This document shows, piece after piece, positions 55,463 through 64,000 of a stretch of DNA of 64,000 nucleotides. Every line of letters starts with the position of its first letter. Within the stretch, counting starts at the first letter, position 1. The stretch is from an uncultured Eggerthellaceae bacterium (lineage in GTDB: Bacteria; Actinomycetota; Coriobacteriia; Coriobacteriales; Eggerthellaceae), in contig CALBGP010000036.1 of assembly GCA_937892845.1 (NCBI GenBank), positions 1 through 64,000 of the forward strand, read 5' to 3'. A model generated the notes under the pieces. That model searched no databases. It saw only the letters and a list, made by a program, of their open reading frames with translations, and was not told the DNA's origin. Both the position numbers and the translations under genes were made by a program.

Positions 55463-55566
55463 GGGCGGGCTTCGCGGGACATTCGGCGGCCTGTTTGGCA
55501 ATCTGTGCCAAATGCCCCTCGAATGTCCCGCTTTGTGCCGGAAAAGGGTGCCGAATGTCCGAAGCC
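55463..55566. repeat. GACATTCG repeat cluster
   Basis: A direct copy (55463-55489), an inverted copy with CGAATGTCCCGC (55520-55531) and another inverted copy with CCGAATGTCC (55551-55560) lie within about 100 nt. The first matches 51328-51354 at 25 of 27 positions. A related GGACATTCG occurs at 41267-41275, beside the GGTCAAAA cluster. Confidence 0.7.
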
Positions 55567-55589
55567 GCATTGGTTGTGCGGGATTCTGC

Positions 55590-55595
55590 TATAAT
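55590..55595 (+). promoter_or_regulatory. Candidate -10 box of the queT-like gene
   Basis: TATAAT preceded by TGC (weakly extended) and followed by GGG. The transcript would have a leader of about 90 nt that includes TGCGGC paired with GCCGCA just before the RBS. The leader does not match the preQ1 riboswitch classes I can recognise. Confidence 0.45.
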
Positions 55596-55693
55596 GGGCT
55601 GCGCGAATCGCATCGTTGGGCCCTGCGTTTCGCTTGACTGACCGTTGCCCATAGCCCGTGCGGCGTCTGGCCGCATGTGGAAGGAGAGAAATC

Positions 55694-56410
55694 ATGAGCG
55701 AAACCGCGAAAAGCGGAACTGCCGGCATGTCTTCGGCAGCTTCCGCCCCTGTCTGCACGTCGGAAATCGGTGCCGCGCCCGGAACCGCACCTGCATCCGG
55801 CACCGCACCCGGTGCCACGCCCGGCACCGCACCTGCCCGTGCGCGCAAAACCGCCCGAACTTCGTACGTGGCCCAAGCCGGCATGATCGCTGCGGTCTAT
55901 GCGGCCGCCACCCTCGTCGCCATGTTCATGCTGCAGGGGCTGGCCTGGGGCCCCGTCCAATTCCGCATCTCCGAGGCGCTCACGGTGCTGGCGCTGTTCA
56001 CGCCCGCGGCGGTGCCCGGGCTGACCATCGGTTGCGTTATCGCGAACCTGGTCTCCATGGCCATCAACGGCACCGGCGCATTGGGCCTGCTCGACGTGGT
56101 GTTCGGCTCGTTCGCAACCTTCTTGGGCGCGCTGTGGTGCAGCAAGCTGGCGGCAAAACCGAAACTTGCGCTTTTGGGACCCGTGGTGGCGAACGCCCTG
56201 ATCGTGCCTGCGTATCTGCCGCTGATCCTGCAGGGTCTGGGTTTCTACACCATTCCATTCACGTCCATCAGCCTGGATGGCGCGTACCTGCTCATGTACC
56301 TGTTTGGCCTGGTCGCCACTGGAATCGGCCAAGCGGTTGTAATCTATGTGCTGGGTTACCCGCTGTCGAAAGCGCTCGCGCGTGTGCTGCCGAAGTCGTG
56401 GCAGAAGTAG
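55694..56410 (+). CDS. QueT-like ECF transporter substrate-binding membrane protein
   Basis: A 238-residue protein. A low-complexity Ala/Pro/Thr/Gly-rich N-terminus of about 50 residues (repeats of GTAPA) precedes five or six membrane segments. The core LAWGPVQFRISEALTVLALF, then TPAAVPGLTIGCVIANL, matches the QueT family, proposed to bind a queuosine precursor. GTP-like loop positions are not applicable. GGAAGGAGAG precedes the ATG. No ECF ATPase or T component is adjacent; these are usually shared genes elsewhere. Confidence 0.88.
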   Translation: MSETAKSGTAGMSSAASAPVCTSEIGAAPGTAPASGTAPGATPGTAPARARKTARTSYVAQAGMIAAVYAAATLVAMFMLQGLAWGPVQFRISEALTVLALFTPAAVPGLTIGCVIANLVSMAINGTGALGLLDVVFGSFATFLGALWCSKLAAKPKLALLGPVVANALIVPAYLPLILQGLGFYTIPFTSISLDGAYLLMYLFGLVATGIGQAVVIYVLGYPLSKALARVLPKSWQK

Positions 56411-56473
56411 GGGCCGCGTCGGTTCCGAGCGTGTTCCGTTTATGGCCCGGCCTTGAGTGTCGGGCCTTTCACG

Positions 56474-56479
56474 TATAAT
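56474..56479 (+). promoter_or_regulatory. Candidate -10 box of the glycosyltransferase gene
   Basis: TATAAT with TTGAGT 15 nt upstream. A GGCCC/GGGCC hairpin (about 56444-56466) followed by TTTC overlaps it and may terminate the queT-like transcript. Confidence 0.5.
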
Positions 56480-56504
56480 GGACAGGTTGGAAAGGAGTTC
56501 GGCG

Positions 56505-57869
56505 ATGGATCCCGTAGTCATCATTCCCGTGTACTTGAGCTCCCGACGCCGCAACGGCGCGGGTCCTGTCCTGACCACCTACGACCATGCGACGCCCTTG
56601 TCCCAGGATGGCGAACTGCCGCGGTGCCTCGACTCGCTCCGCAAAGTGCGCGGCCTTGGGCACATCGTGATCCTGGCCGTTGCCGAAGGCGGGATAGAGA
56701 ACCAGGCTGCCGGCAAGGTATACGCCATAGCCGATCGTTTCCCCGACTTGGACATCACCGTCATCGGCGCGCCGGAGATGGCGCTCATATCCCAGCGGAT
56801 GGAGCAGCTTGGCATCCCGTGCCGACGTGAAGTTGCGCTTGCCGGATACGGCGCCGTCCGCAACGTCGGTCTGATCGTCGCCGCCGTGCTGGGCTTTGAC
56901 TCCGTGGTGTTCCTTGATGACGACGCCGTGATCGAAGATGAGGGCTTTCTGGAGAAAGCCATGTATGGTTTGGGGAAACTGACTCCGCGCGGCATTCCCA
57001 TCCTGGCCAAGACGGGCTTCTACCTCAACGACCAGGACAGCTATCTGTCCCGGCACAAGAGCAAGTGGTACAACCGTTTCTGGGACCAAGCCGCTGCGTT
57101 CAACGAATGGATCACCGGCGCCATGCGGGGTCCGCGTCTGTCTCGCTCCAGCCACGTGTGCGGCGGGTGCATGGCGCTGCATCGCGAAGCGCTGCGCCGT
57201 GTCGCTTTCGACCCCTGGATTTCGCGGGGCGAAGATTTGGACTACATGATCAACCTGCGCATTTACGGCAGCGATATCTGGTTTGACAACCAGTGGTTCA
57301 TGCGCCATCTTCCACCGGAGAAAAACCAGCTCAGTGAGGGTTTGCGCTTCAGGCAGGACATTTTCCGCTGGCTCTACGAGTTCCGCAAGATCGAGTACGG
57401 CCGCACGCAGATTGACTTGCAGCCCATCAAGCCTGCGTCGTTGCAGCCCTACCCTGGGCCGTTTTTGGAGCAGGGCATCCACAAGCGCATTCGTCGCACC
57501 GCGCTGCTGCGTTCCATCGGGCGTCCTGATGGCCGCGGGTATCGTCGGGCTGCCAAGGCGGTTGCGGGCGAAGCGGAGAAGTATGCCGAAGATAACTGCA
57601 TGAAGTATTTCGAATTCCAGTACAAGTGGCCTGCCATCATGGCCCGTATAGAGCGCGACGCCATGCTGAAGAACGCCCTTTTGGAGTCCGATAGCCGACG
57701 CAGGGCGCATGGCGCCCGAAGCGCCGAAGAGCGTATCGCCGCGGCCGGCGGGTCCAAGGGCCCGCGGCCCGCAGCCGTTGCCGCTCCGTTGCCGGCTCGT
57801 CCGGCGCCGAGCCAACTTGATGCGGGCAAGACCATGCAGATTCATCTGGACATGGGCGCCAATGAGTGA
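56505..57869 (+). CDS. Family 2-like glycosyltransferase
   Basis: A 454-residue protein with a GT-A fold. DPVVIIPVYLSS opens it, ALAGYGAVRNVGLIVAA precedes the metal-binding FLDDDAVIEDEGFL (the DDD motif at about 146-148), and ISRGEDLDYMINLRIYG is the acceptor-site E/D region. HVCGGCMALHREALRRV is typical of GT2 enzymes. There is no membrane segment. The C-terminal 70 residues are disordered. GAAAGGAG lies upstream. The sugar donor and acceptor are unknown. The next gene, a permease, begins 39 nt after the stop. Confidence 0.85.
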   Translation: MDPVVIIPVYLSSRRRNGAGPVLTTYDHATPLSQDGELPRCLDSLRKVRGLGHIVILAVAEGGIENQAAGKVYAIADRFPDLDITVIGAPEMALISQRMEQLGIPCRREVALAGYGAVRNVGLIVAAVLGFDSVVFLDDDAVIEDEGFLEKAMYGLGKLTPRGIPILAKTGFYLNDQDSYLSRHKSKWYNRFWDQAAAFNEWITGAMRGPRLSRSSHVCGGCMALHREALRRVAFDPWISRGEDLDYMINLRIYGSDIWFDNQWFMRHLPPEKNQLSEGLRFRQDIFRWLYEFRKIEYGRTQIDLQPIKPASLQPYPGPFLEQGIHKRIRRTALLRSIGRPDGRGYRRAAKAVAGEAEKYAEDNCMKYFEFQYKWPAIMARIERDAMLKNALLESDSRRRAHGARSAEERIAAAGGSKGPRPAAVAAPLPARPAPSQLDAGKTMQIHLDMGANE

Positions 57870-57908
57870 TGCGGCGTCTGCCGCCAGAAAGATTCGAGGG
57901 TGTTCGGG

Positions 57909-58808
57909 ATGGAATTGATGTTTGCGGCGGCCGCGGTGGGCGTGCTCGTCGGCGTGTTGTCCGGGTTGCTTGGCATAGGCGGCGGCACGGTGATGGTGCC
58001 GGTGTTTCGCCTCGTGTTCGGAATGTCGCCCATCGAAGCGACGGCAACATCGCTGTTCGCCATCATTCCCACGTCCATTTCGGGTATGGTCACCCATCTG
58101 CGCAACCGCACCTGCGTGCTCAAGCTGGGGCTTGCGGCGGGCTTGGCGGGTGCTGTCATGTCGCCGGTGGGCGTGGTTCTGGCAAGCATCTCGCCTGATT
58201 GGCTGATCATGGTTGCGGCGGCGTGCGTGATCTTGTATTCATCGGCCAGCATGCTGCGCAAGGCCCTGGCTACGGGCGGCGCGAAGGGCGGGTCCAAGCA
58301 TGAGCCCGCGAAGGGATCCGCACCCGCGAAGGGCGTCGCGCCCGCGAAGGACGCCGGGGAGCCCGGTGCGTGCGGGGCGAAGGCTTCGGTGGCAGACGGT
58401 TCTGCGGCAGCAGGCGAAGTGCCCGATCTGCCCGCTCGCAAGCTGGTTATCGGTGCGGCTATCGGCCTGGTGGCGGGCCTCTTGGGCGGCTACGTGGGCG
58501 TCGGCGGCGGATTCATCATGGTGCCCTTGTTCATCTCCGTCCTGGGTGTGTCCATGCGTCTGGCCAGCGGAACCTCGCTGATTGCGGTCATGTTGATTGC
58601 CATTCCCGGCGCCATCGAGCAAGCCGTATTCGGTAATGTCCAGTTTGTGGCCGGTCTGGCGTTGGCGGTGGGTTCCATCCCCGGGGCTCTTCTGGGTGCC
58701 AACTTGGTAAAATACGTGCCCGAGCGGTTGCTTCGCTTCCTGTTCGCAGGGTTTCTTGCGGTGGCCGCCGTCATGCTTGTGCTCAACGAAATCGGATTTC
58801 CGGGGTGA
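57909..58808 (+). CDS. TauE/SafE-family permease
   Basis: A 299-residue membrane protein with two repeats of about four membrane segments. The first has VLSGLLGIGGGTVMVPVF and the second GLLGGYVGVGGGFIMVPLFI, both with the family's Gly-rich motif. Between them is a Lys/Ala/Pro-rich loop (PAKGSAPAKGVAPAKDAGEP) longer than usual. Members export sulfite, sulfoacetate or other organic anions. The ATG at 57909 has GAGGG upstream. Its stop codon overlaps the start of the sensor kinase gene. Confidence 0.88.
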   Translation: MELMFAAAAVGVLVGVLSGLLGIGGGTVMVPVFRLVFGMSPIEATATSLFAIIPTSISGMVTHLRNRTCVLKLGLAAGLAGAVMSPVGVVLASISPDWLIMVAAACVILYSSASMLRKALATGGAKGGSKHEPAKGSAPAKGVAPAKDAGEPGACGAKASVADGSAAAGEVPDLPARKLVIGAAIGLVAGLLGGYVGVGGGFIMVPLFISVLGVSMRLASGTSLIAVMLIAIPGAIEQAVFGNVQFVAGLALAVGSIPGALLGANLVKYVPERLLRFLFAGFLAVAAVMLVLNEIGFPG

Positions 58809-60100
58809 TTGCTGTGGGAAAGAGCCATTTTGCCCGCGTTCTCGATCTGCTGCTATTCACGACGCTCGTGCTGTCAGGTGCCGTGCTTGTGGTTTCGCTC
58901 TATGAACCCGAAGCCATCGGGCAGCTCAATGTTGTGGCGGGCGTCACGTTCACCGTCTCGCTTGCCCTCATCATTTTCGTCCGCTTGAATCCGGACAGCG
59001 TCCGTGCACGCCAGTCCGACGCGACGCTGCGCATTGCCAGCGAAACGCTCGCCTGCCTGCAGGAGGGGCTGACTATTCCCAGCGCGCAGAAGATCTGCCG
59101 CTTGCTGCTGCCCGCCACGGGAGCGTCCGCGGTGTCCATCACGGACCGTGAGCACATCATGGGCTACGCCGGACTCGAGGAGCTCTACAACCCCGGCGGC
59201 AGCCCCATCAGGACGAAGGCCACGCATGCTACCCTCAACGATGGACAGATGCGCGTGTTGTGGACGCCTGAGGAGATCGGCTTTCCGAGTACCATCAAAA
59301 CGCTGCGCGCGGGCATCGTGGTGCCGCTTCGCCGCGGCGACAAGATCATCGGCGCGCTCAAGCTGTATTACCGCCGCGCCCGTGAGATCAATGAGACCCA
59401 GTATGCGGTTGCCGAAGGCCTGGGCGAGCTGCTCTCCACGCAGATTGCCGCCGTCGAGCTTGAGCAGCAGACGAAGCTTGCGACAACCATGGAGCTCAAA
59501 GCGCTTCAGTCCCAGATCAACCCGCATTTCCTGTTCAACACCATCAACACCATCGCATCATTGGTGCGCACCGACCCAGACCGTGCGCGCCTGCTTTTGC
59601 GAGAATTCGCCATCTTCTACCGCCGGACGTTGGAGAACTCCGACGATATGGTTGAGCTTGTGCGTGAAATCGAACAGACCTCGCGCTATTTCACGTTCGA
59701 GGTTGCGCGCTTCGGCGAGGAGCGCCTGGGTATGGAGGTCCACATCGAGCCCGGGCTGGAAGATCTTTACGTCCCCGCGTTCATGGTGCAGCCGCTGGTT
59801 GAAAACGCCGTCCGTCACGCCATGCCCCAGGAAGGGCGTCTGATCATCAACATCACGGCGGAAAGCGACGGGGATGATGCCATCATCTCGGTGTCCGACA
59901 ATGGTATCGGCATGGATGCCGAAAGCACGCGCAAGCTGCTGATGCCCGAAGCTTCGAAGGGCTTGGGCATTGCGATGAAGAACATCAACGAGCGCCTGCG
60001 CGGTTACTTCGGAACGGAATCGAGCATGAAAATCGAATCCATGCCGGGAAACGGCACGAAGGTCTACCTCATTTTGAAAGACGCCCTGAAAGACGATTGA
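58805..60100 (+). CDS. LytS/YehU-type sensor histidine kinase
   Basis: A 431-residue kinase. Two membrane segments lie in residues 10-60. A GAF-like sensor follows (about 80-215, with AGIVVPLRRGDKIIGALKLY). The His-kinase domain has the phospho-His in LQSQINPHFLFNTINTIASL, and the ATP domain has VSDNGIGMDAESTRKLL and SKGLGIAMKNINERL. The GTG start overlaps the permease stop (GTGA). Paired with the LytTR regulator downstream. Confidence 0.9.
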   Translation: MIAVGKSHFARVLDLLLFTTLVLSGAVLVVSLYEPEAIGQLNVVAGVTFTVSLALIIFVRLNPDSVRARQSDATLRIASETLACLQEGLTIPSAQKICRLLLPATGASAVSITDREHIMGYAGLEELYNPGGSPIRTKATHATLNDGQMRVLWTPEEIGFPSTIKTLRAGIVVPLRRGDKIIGALKLYYRRAREINETQYAVAEGLGELLSTQIAAVELEQQTKLATTMELKALQSQINPHFLFNTINTIASLVRTDPDRARLLLREFAIFYRRTLENSDDMVELVREIEQTSRYFTFEVARFGEERLGMEVHIEPGLEDLYVPAFMVQPLVENAVRHAMPQEGRLIINITAESDGDDAIISVSDNGIGMDAESTRKLLMPEASKGLGIAMKNINERLRGYFGTESSMKIESMPGNGTKVYLILKDALKDD

Positions 60101-60243
60101 TGGCGTGACGCAATCCGAGGAATAGGTGTGAGGGCATTCGCGAATTGTTCGTGATTGGGTTCCCTTGCGCTGATGCTTTATGTGATAATGTCAGGACTGT
60201 GGACTCATGCCATGGCACGTTGTATTAGCAAGGACGGTTTGTT

Positions 60244-60957
60244 TTGTTGAGGGCGATTATTGTTGACGATGAGGCTCCGGCACGTTCGGAGTTGCGCTAT
60301 CTGCTCGGCGAAGTGGGCGGTGTTGAAATTGTGGCTGAAGCTGCAAGCGTCCGCGAGGCCATTGAGAAGATGCAGGCGTTCCCGGCAGACGTGCTGTTCT
60401 TGGATGTGAGCATGCCGGAGGTTACCGGCATCCAGTTTGCCGAAGCTTTGCAGCGCATCAAGAATCCTCCCGCTGTGGTGTTCGTCACTGCCTACAGCGA
60501 GCATGCCCTGGAGGGCTTCAAGGTCAACGCCGTTGACTACCTGGTGAAGCCCGTTGAGACCGATCGCCTCCGTCAGGCGGTCACCCGCGCGGCTGAGCAC
60601 GTGAGCCTGCACATGAAGGCGGCGCAGTCTGAGCGCATTCCTGTCGAAAAGGGCGGCAAGAAGATCTTGATCTCCATCGACACCATTCGCTTCGTCATGG
60701 CGCGCGATGATTACGCTTATCTGCAAACCGACCAGGAGCGTTATTTCTCCACGGTGTCTTTGGCCCAGCTTGAAAAGCGCCTGGACGGACACGGATTCTT
60801 CCGCGTGCACCGCGGTTATCTGGTGAACCTGTCTTTGGTCGAAGAGGTGGAACCTATGAGCGGCGGCACGCTGCAGCTCTCCCTCAACGGCACGGATGAG
60901 AAGATCCCCGTTTCTCGCCGTCGCGTCAGCGCTCTGAAGAAGGCATTGGGACTGTGA
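60244..60957 (+). CDS. LytTR-type response regulator
   Basis: A 237-residue regulator. The receiver has AIIVDDEAPARSELRYLL, the phospho-Asp in VLFLDVSMPEVTG and the Lys in NAVDYLVKPVETDRL. The C-terminal LytTR DNA-binding domain has IRFVMARDDYAYLQT and FFRVHRGYLVNLSLVEEVEP. The start is TTG at 60244 or 60247, with AAGGACGG upstream. A GATAAT box at 60184-60189 suggests its own promoter. Confidence 0.92.
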   Translation: MLRAIIVDDEAPARSELRYLLGEVGGVEIVAEAASVREAIEKMQAFPADVLFLDVSMPEVTGIQFAEALQRIKNPPAVVFVTAYSEHALEGFKVNAVDYLVKPVETDRLRQAVTRAAEHVSLHMKAAQSERIPVEKGGKKILISIDTIRFVMARDDYAYLQTDQERYFSTVSLAQLEKRLDGHGFFRVHRGYLVNLSLVEEVEPMSGGTLQLSLNGTDEKIPVSRRRVSALKKALGL

Positions 60958-61015
60958 CTCGTAAAAACCAACTGCGCGCAAGGCCGCAATCCAAGGTCTG
61001 AAACGCAGCAAAACG

Positions 61016-61053
61016 AAAGCCCGACCCGTGAATGTTCGCGGATCGGGCTTTTC
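61016..61053. terminator. Bidirectional terminator between convergent genes
   Basis: AAAGCCCGA pairs with TCGGGCTTT around an 18-nt loop, with an A-run on one side and TTTTCTG on the other. It separates the LytTR gene from pgi. Confidence 0.8.
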
Positions 61054-61147
61054 TGTTAGGCGGGTTGACGCTGTTGATCCCGTGGCATCGAACCTGCGAA
61101 TCTGCCGGCGTTGTGCTCTTTCATCCTGGACGCAGCGGCCTCTCCGT

Positions 61148-62875
61148 TTACGCCTCTTTTGCGGCGTCGGGGAATTCTCGCAGCACTTCGACGATTGCAT
61201 CGGCAAGTGCACGCAGCGTGACGCCTGCGTTGTCGGGAAGATGCAGATGCATGCAGCGTCGCCCGCGCTCGATGAGGATTGAGAGGTCGGCTGCGGCTTG
61301 GGCTTTCGCCAGCGCTCCCAGGCTTTCGGCTTCGAAGCTGCTGCACAGCGGGATGTCTTTGAGCTCGTCGGCGGACAGCATCAGGAAAACGCCGTTGTTG
61401 GGGCCGCCCTTCTGCAGCTGGCCGGTGGAATGGAGATAGCGCGGCCCAATCTCAAGGCAGCTGACCACACGGAACTTCTCGCCCACGTCGTGGCGGATGG
61501 TCTCAAGGGCTTCGCGCCTGCCTTCGCCATCGAAGGGCAGAAACGCGTCCACGGCGAAGTAATCGCCGGGTTTGATGGACCCGAACAAATTGCGCAGCGC
61601 ATCGTGCAAGTTATCGGCGGCAAGCTGGGGGGCCATGGTAATTTCGGCGGTGCCCATGTTGATATCGCCCAAAAACTCCTGGCAGAAGTCAGGCTTCGGC
61701 TGGCCTTCGGAGAGAATCTTGAGCGCTGCCTGCTTGGTGGAGGACACGTCGGGCTGGTCGAACGGGCAGATCTTCATCAGGTAGCCGCACATGGCTATGG
61801 CGTATTCCCACATGACGAAATGCTCCGCCAGCTCGGCGACGTTTTCAATCCGGAAGTTGAGCCGCGGGATCTTCGAATCCAGGTACGCAAGGCTCATCTC
61901 GAAGTTTTTGCGCTCGTCCCACAGGTCGGTTTTGGTCTGGTACATGATGATGCTGCGGTCTTTGGGATCCTGCGAAAGCAGCAGCGAATCCAGCTCGATG
62001 TTGGGCAGGATGCCAAGGCCGTTTTTGCCCAGGCTTTCGGCAACCAGCTGCTCTATCCACAGGCCCATGACGCGGCCGCGTTTGGGCGTGAGGAAGCAGA
62101 ATTTGTCACGGCCGTGGATGTAGTTGTCGTAGAGGAACGAAGCCAGCATGATTGCGGGGTTGTCGACGGAATCTTCGCTGCAGGCTCGTTCGGCATCCTT
62201 TGCATGGCCGATGAAGCTGGACAGGTCGATGCCCACAAGGGCCGCCGGCACAAGACCGAAGACGGACAGCGCGCTGAATCGGCCGCCAACCGTGGGCTCG
62301 CCGGGGAAGCATGCGCGCCAGCCTTCCTCTTTGGCGCGGATGGCCAGATCGCTGCCGGGGTCGGTGATGGCCACAAGATGCTTGGGGATATCGGCCTTCT
62401 TGATGTAGAAGTCGAAGTGCTCAACTACAGCAGCCAGCACGCTTCGCATCTCAATGGTGCCGCCGGACTTGCTGCTGACCAAGACCAGCGTGGTTTCGGG
62501 GTGCACACCGGAAAGGATGGTACGCACGCGCACGGGCGAAACGCTGTCAACGACCTTGAAATCCATGAGATTGCGGTCGTCCTTGTTGTATTTCGTGATG
62601 GTCATGGGGGCTTGGGTGCTGCCGCCTTGGCCGATCAGGATGACGGTGTCGAACCCTTCGCCACGGACCTGCGCCGCGAAGGAGCGGATCTCCTTGAGCG
62701 GGAAGGGAGGCTTGGTGGCCAGGGTAGACCAGCCCATGAATTTCTCCGCACACGCCTGGGCCTCGGGGTCGAAGGAGTACAGCGTTGCATCCTGGGCATG
62801 GATGCGGCTGGCCACCTTTTCGCGTACCAGGGTCTTAGCGGAGGGGTAGAGCTTCTCTACTTCGCCGATGAGCAT
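61148..62875 (-). CDS. pgi: Glucose-6-phosphate isomerase
   Basis: A 575-residue phosphoglucose isomerase that interconverts glucose 6-phosphate and fructose 6-phosphate. SIS-domain motifs are ILIGQGGSTQAPMTI, VLVSSKSGGTIEMRSVLA and FPGEPTVGGRFSALSVFGLV. The sequence resembles the PGI half of the Tal-Pgi fusions of actinobacteria more than E. coli PGI, including the C-terminal GGPNNGVFLMLS and RRCMHLHLPDNAG. GAAAGGAAC lies upstream of the ATG at 62875. It is a single gene. Confidence 0.9.
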   Translation of the reverse strand: MLIGEVEKLYPSAKTLVREKVASRIHAQDATLYSFDPEAQACAEKFMGWSTLATKPPFPLKEIRSFAAQVRGEGFDTVILIGQGGSTQAPMTITKYNKDDRNLMDFKVVDSVSPVRVRTILSGVHPETTLVLVSSKSGGTIEMRSVLAAVVEHFDFYIKKADIPKHLVAITDPGSDLAIRAKEEGWRACFPGEPTVGGRFSALSVFGLVPAALVGIDLSSFIGHAKDAERACSEDSVDNPAIMLASFLYDNYIHGRDKFCFLTPKRGRVMGLWIEQLVAESLGKNGLGILPNIELDSLLLSQDPKDRSIIMYQTKTDLWDERKNFEMSLAYLDSKIPRLNFRIENVAELAEHFVMWEYAIAMCGYLMKICPFDQPDVSSTKQAALKILSEGQPKPDFCQEFLGDINMGTAEITMAPQLAADNLHDALRNLFGSIKPGDYFAVDAFLPFDGEGRREALETIRHDVGEKFRVVSCLEIGPRYLHSTGQLQKGGPNNGVFLMLSADELKDIPLCSSFEAESLGALAKAQAAADLSILIERGRRCMHLHLPDNAGVTLRALADAIVEVLREFPDAAKEA

Positions 62876-63253
62876 GCCGATTGTTCCTTTCTTTTAGCCC
62901 CAGGGCAGGGCAAAGCCCGCCACGCGACGGCGCAGCAGGCCACTTTGACTCGATTGTACCAAGAAGGCCAGGTCAGTGCATGGTTGAGGCGCATATACCA
63001 TGAAAGCAGCGGAAAGGGGTGTTGCGGGAGACGGCAGACAGGAGTAAAGAAATACCAGGTCAGAGGCGCATACCCTGAACTAGGGTATGGCTTTGCGGGA
63101 CGAACCGGCGCCGTTGAAATACCCGTGTTCGCGCGATGTGCGGGCCGGATGGGTGCCGTATTGTGCAGACATGCAAGGCAGCGATTCGCTCCTTGCGCCG
63201 CACGCCCATCCGAGCGGCGTGCATGAAGGGAAATCAAATGAGGAGGGATTCAC
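62876..63253. promoter_or_regulatory. 378-nt divergent spacer with operator-like signals
   Basis: No gene is seen. Two imperfect copies of CCAGGTCAG...GAGGCGCAT followed by TACC.TGA occur at about 62968-63001 and 63054-63079. The second leads into a perfect palindrome (63069-63089). The rest is unremarkable. It is probably the regulated promoter region of the Tat flavoprotein gene. Confidence 0.5.
63069..63089. promoter_or_regulatory. Operator-like palindrome upstream of a flavoprotein gene
   Basis: CATACCCT and AGGGTATG form perfect 8-bp arms around GAACT. The site lies 165 nt upstream of the flavoprotein ATG. LuxR-type regulators commonly bind such palindromes. Confidence 0.6.
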
Positions 63254-64000
63254 ATGGAGAAGAGCGGAATCAGCCGTCGTGGCTTTCTTGCCGGCCTTGG
63301 CGCGGCAAGCGCCGTTGCGGCCGCAGGTGCGCTGGTAGGTTGCGCGCCCCAGGCGGGTGGCGAAGCGTCCGATAAGGGCGGCGATGAGGCTAAGACCTCG
63401 TGGCGCACGAAGCCCGAAATGCCTGCGACCATCGATGAGACCGTAGACGTTGACTTGGTTGTGGTCGGTGCAGGAAACGGCGGCTTGGTTGCGGCGACCA
63501 CCGCTGCGCAGAACGGTGCGAAGGTCCTGGTGCTTGAGAAGGTCGGCGCCATCGCTTCGGCACGCGAGGCTATTGCCGCGCTGAATTCGGCACTTGAGCC
63601 CGATCATAAGGAAGACGTTCCCACGCTGCTCAACCATGCCAACATGACGCAGTCCGGCGACGCCAACATGCTCATGTACAAGACCTGGGCGGAAAAGTCC
63701 GGCGAGATGATCGAATGGATGAAGGAGACCTTGGAGCCCAAGGGAATGCTCTTCCCGTTCGAGTGGCACAAGCCCGATGATCCCCATGCCTACTATCCGG
63801 CCATGTGCTACAACCCCTGCCTGGACGAATACAACCCCGAAGGCCCGAACTACGGCGCTTACATGCACCTGGAAAAGCTCAATGAGGTCTTCGCCGAACT
63901 GGGTGGCGAAATCCGTTTCATGACTCCGGCCCAGCAGCTGCTTCAGGACGAAAGCGGCAAGGTCACGGGCGTCATCGCCGTCGATAACGATGGCAAGGTG
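63254..64000 (+). CDS. Tat-exported FAD-dependent reductase, partial at window end
   Basis: The first 249 codons of a flavoprotein of the fumarate-reductase superfamily; the frame is open at the window edge. Tat signal SRRGFLAGLGAASAVAAAG, then LVGCAP. FAD site VVVGAGNGGLVAATTAAQNG near residue 74. Downstream FEWHKPDDPHAYYPAMCYNP is unlike the other two flavoproteins here. GAGGAGGGATTC precedes the ATG. An operator-like palindrome lies upstream. The substrate is unknown. Confidence 0.88.
   Translation, partial: MEKSGISRRGFLAGLGAASAVAAAGALVGCAPQAGGEASDKGGDEAKTSWRTKPEMPATIDETVDVDLVVVGAGNGGLVAATTAAQNGAKVLVLEKVGAIASAREAIAALNSALEPDHKEDVPTLLNHANMTQSGDANMLMYKTWAEKSGEMIEWMKETLEPKGMLFPFEWHKPDDPHAYYPAMCYNPCLDEYNPEGPNYGAYMHLEKLNEVFAELGGEIRFMTPAQQLLQDESGKVTGVIAVDNDGKV

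Noticed and set aside
55596..55693. preQ1 riboswitch before the queT-like gene
   Set aside because: A stem precedes the RBS, but neither the class I nor the class II core sequence could be matched.

Overview
This window looks like chromosomal DNA from an anaerobic actinobacterium of the class Coriobacteriia, most likely family Eggerthellaceae. The pointers are the high GC content, several Tat-exported FAD-dependent reductases, a DMSO-reductase-type operon, three membrane-bound LuxR regulators sitting beside reductase genes, and the actinobacterial order dnaK-grpE-dnaJ-hspR followed by clpB. The species cannot be fixed from the sequence alone.

Layout. 1-7.3 kb: tRNA-Ser, a DUF2207 membrane protein, an alpha/beta-hydrolase-like protein, and an arylpyruvate-oxidising set (iorA, iorB and a nitroreductase fused to a DUF6092-like domain). 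7.3-9.2 kb: an inverted repeat element, then paaK behind a hairpin-rich leader. IorAB would make arylacetyl-CoA, and PaaK links arylacetate with its CoA ester. 9.3-13 kb: a Tat flavoprotein reductase with an FMN-binding domain, divergent from a membrane LuxR regulator whose DNA-binding domain lies in the -1 frame behind an A-AAA-AAG heptamer. 13.1-20.5 kb: a second membrane LuxR regulator, divergent from a DMSO-reductase-like operon (catalytic subunit, two ferredoxin-type subunits, TorD-like chaperone, membrane anchor). Then purE.

21.3-28.9 kb is a decayed prophage or integrative element. Its integrase, primase and terminase genes carry deletions, frameshifts or nonsense codons. A compact Ntox50 toxin/putative immunity pair, an XRE repressor, an excisionase-like gene and two zinc-finger proteins remain open. 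A 43-nt tRNA 3' fragment marks the right end, and no matching left end was seen.

29-41 kb: a membrane-anchored protein coupled to a dGTPase-like gene, galE, the heat-shock operon, clpB and agmatine deiminase. 41.2-47.7 kb: a repeat-rich spacer, an ECF sigma factor-membrane protein-ABC transporter operon, an SRAP protein, and an unknown anchored protein. 47.8-51.2 kb: an OmpR-type two-component system and a membrane protein. 51.4-55.4 kb: a third membrane LuxR regulator divergent from a multiheme cytochrome and flavoprotein pair, a split flavocytochrome. 55.7-62.9 kb: QueT-like transporter, glycosyltransferase, TauE/SafE permease, a LytS/LytTR pair and phosphoglucose isomerase. The window ends inside a third Tat flavoprotein with an operator-like palindrome upstream.

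The recurring theme is a membrane LuxR sensor-regulator beside each exported reductase system. The most unusual signals are the possible programmed frameshift in one of these regulators, the paaK leader, the intergenic repeat families, and a prophage remnant in which genes are shortened by in-frame deletions while a toxin pair is kept.
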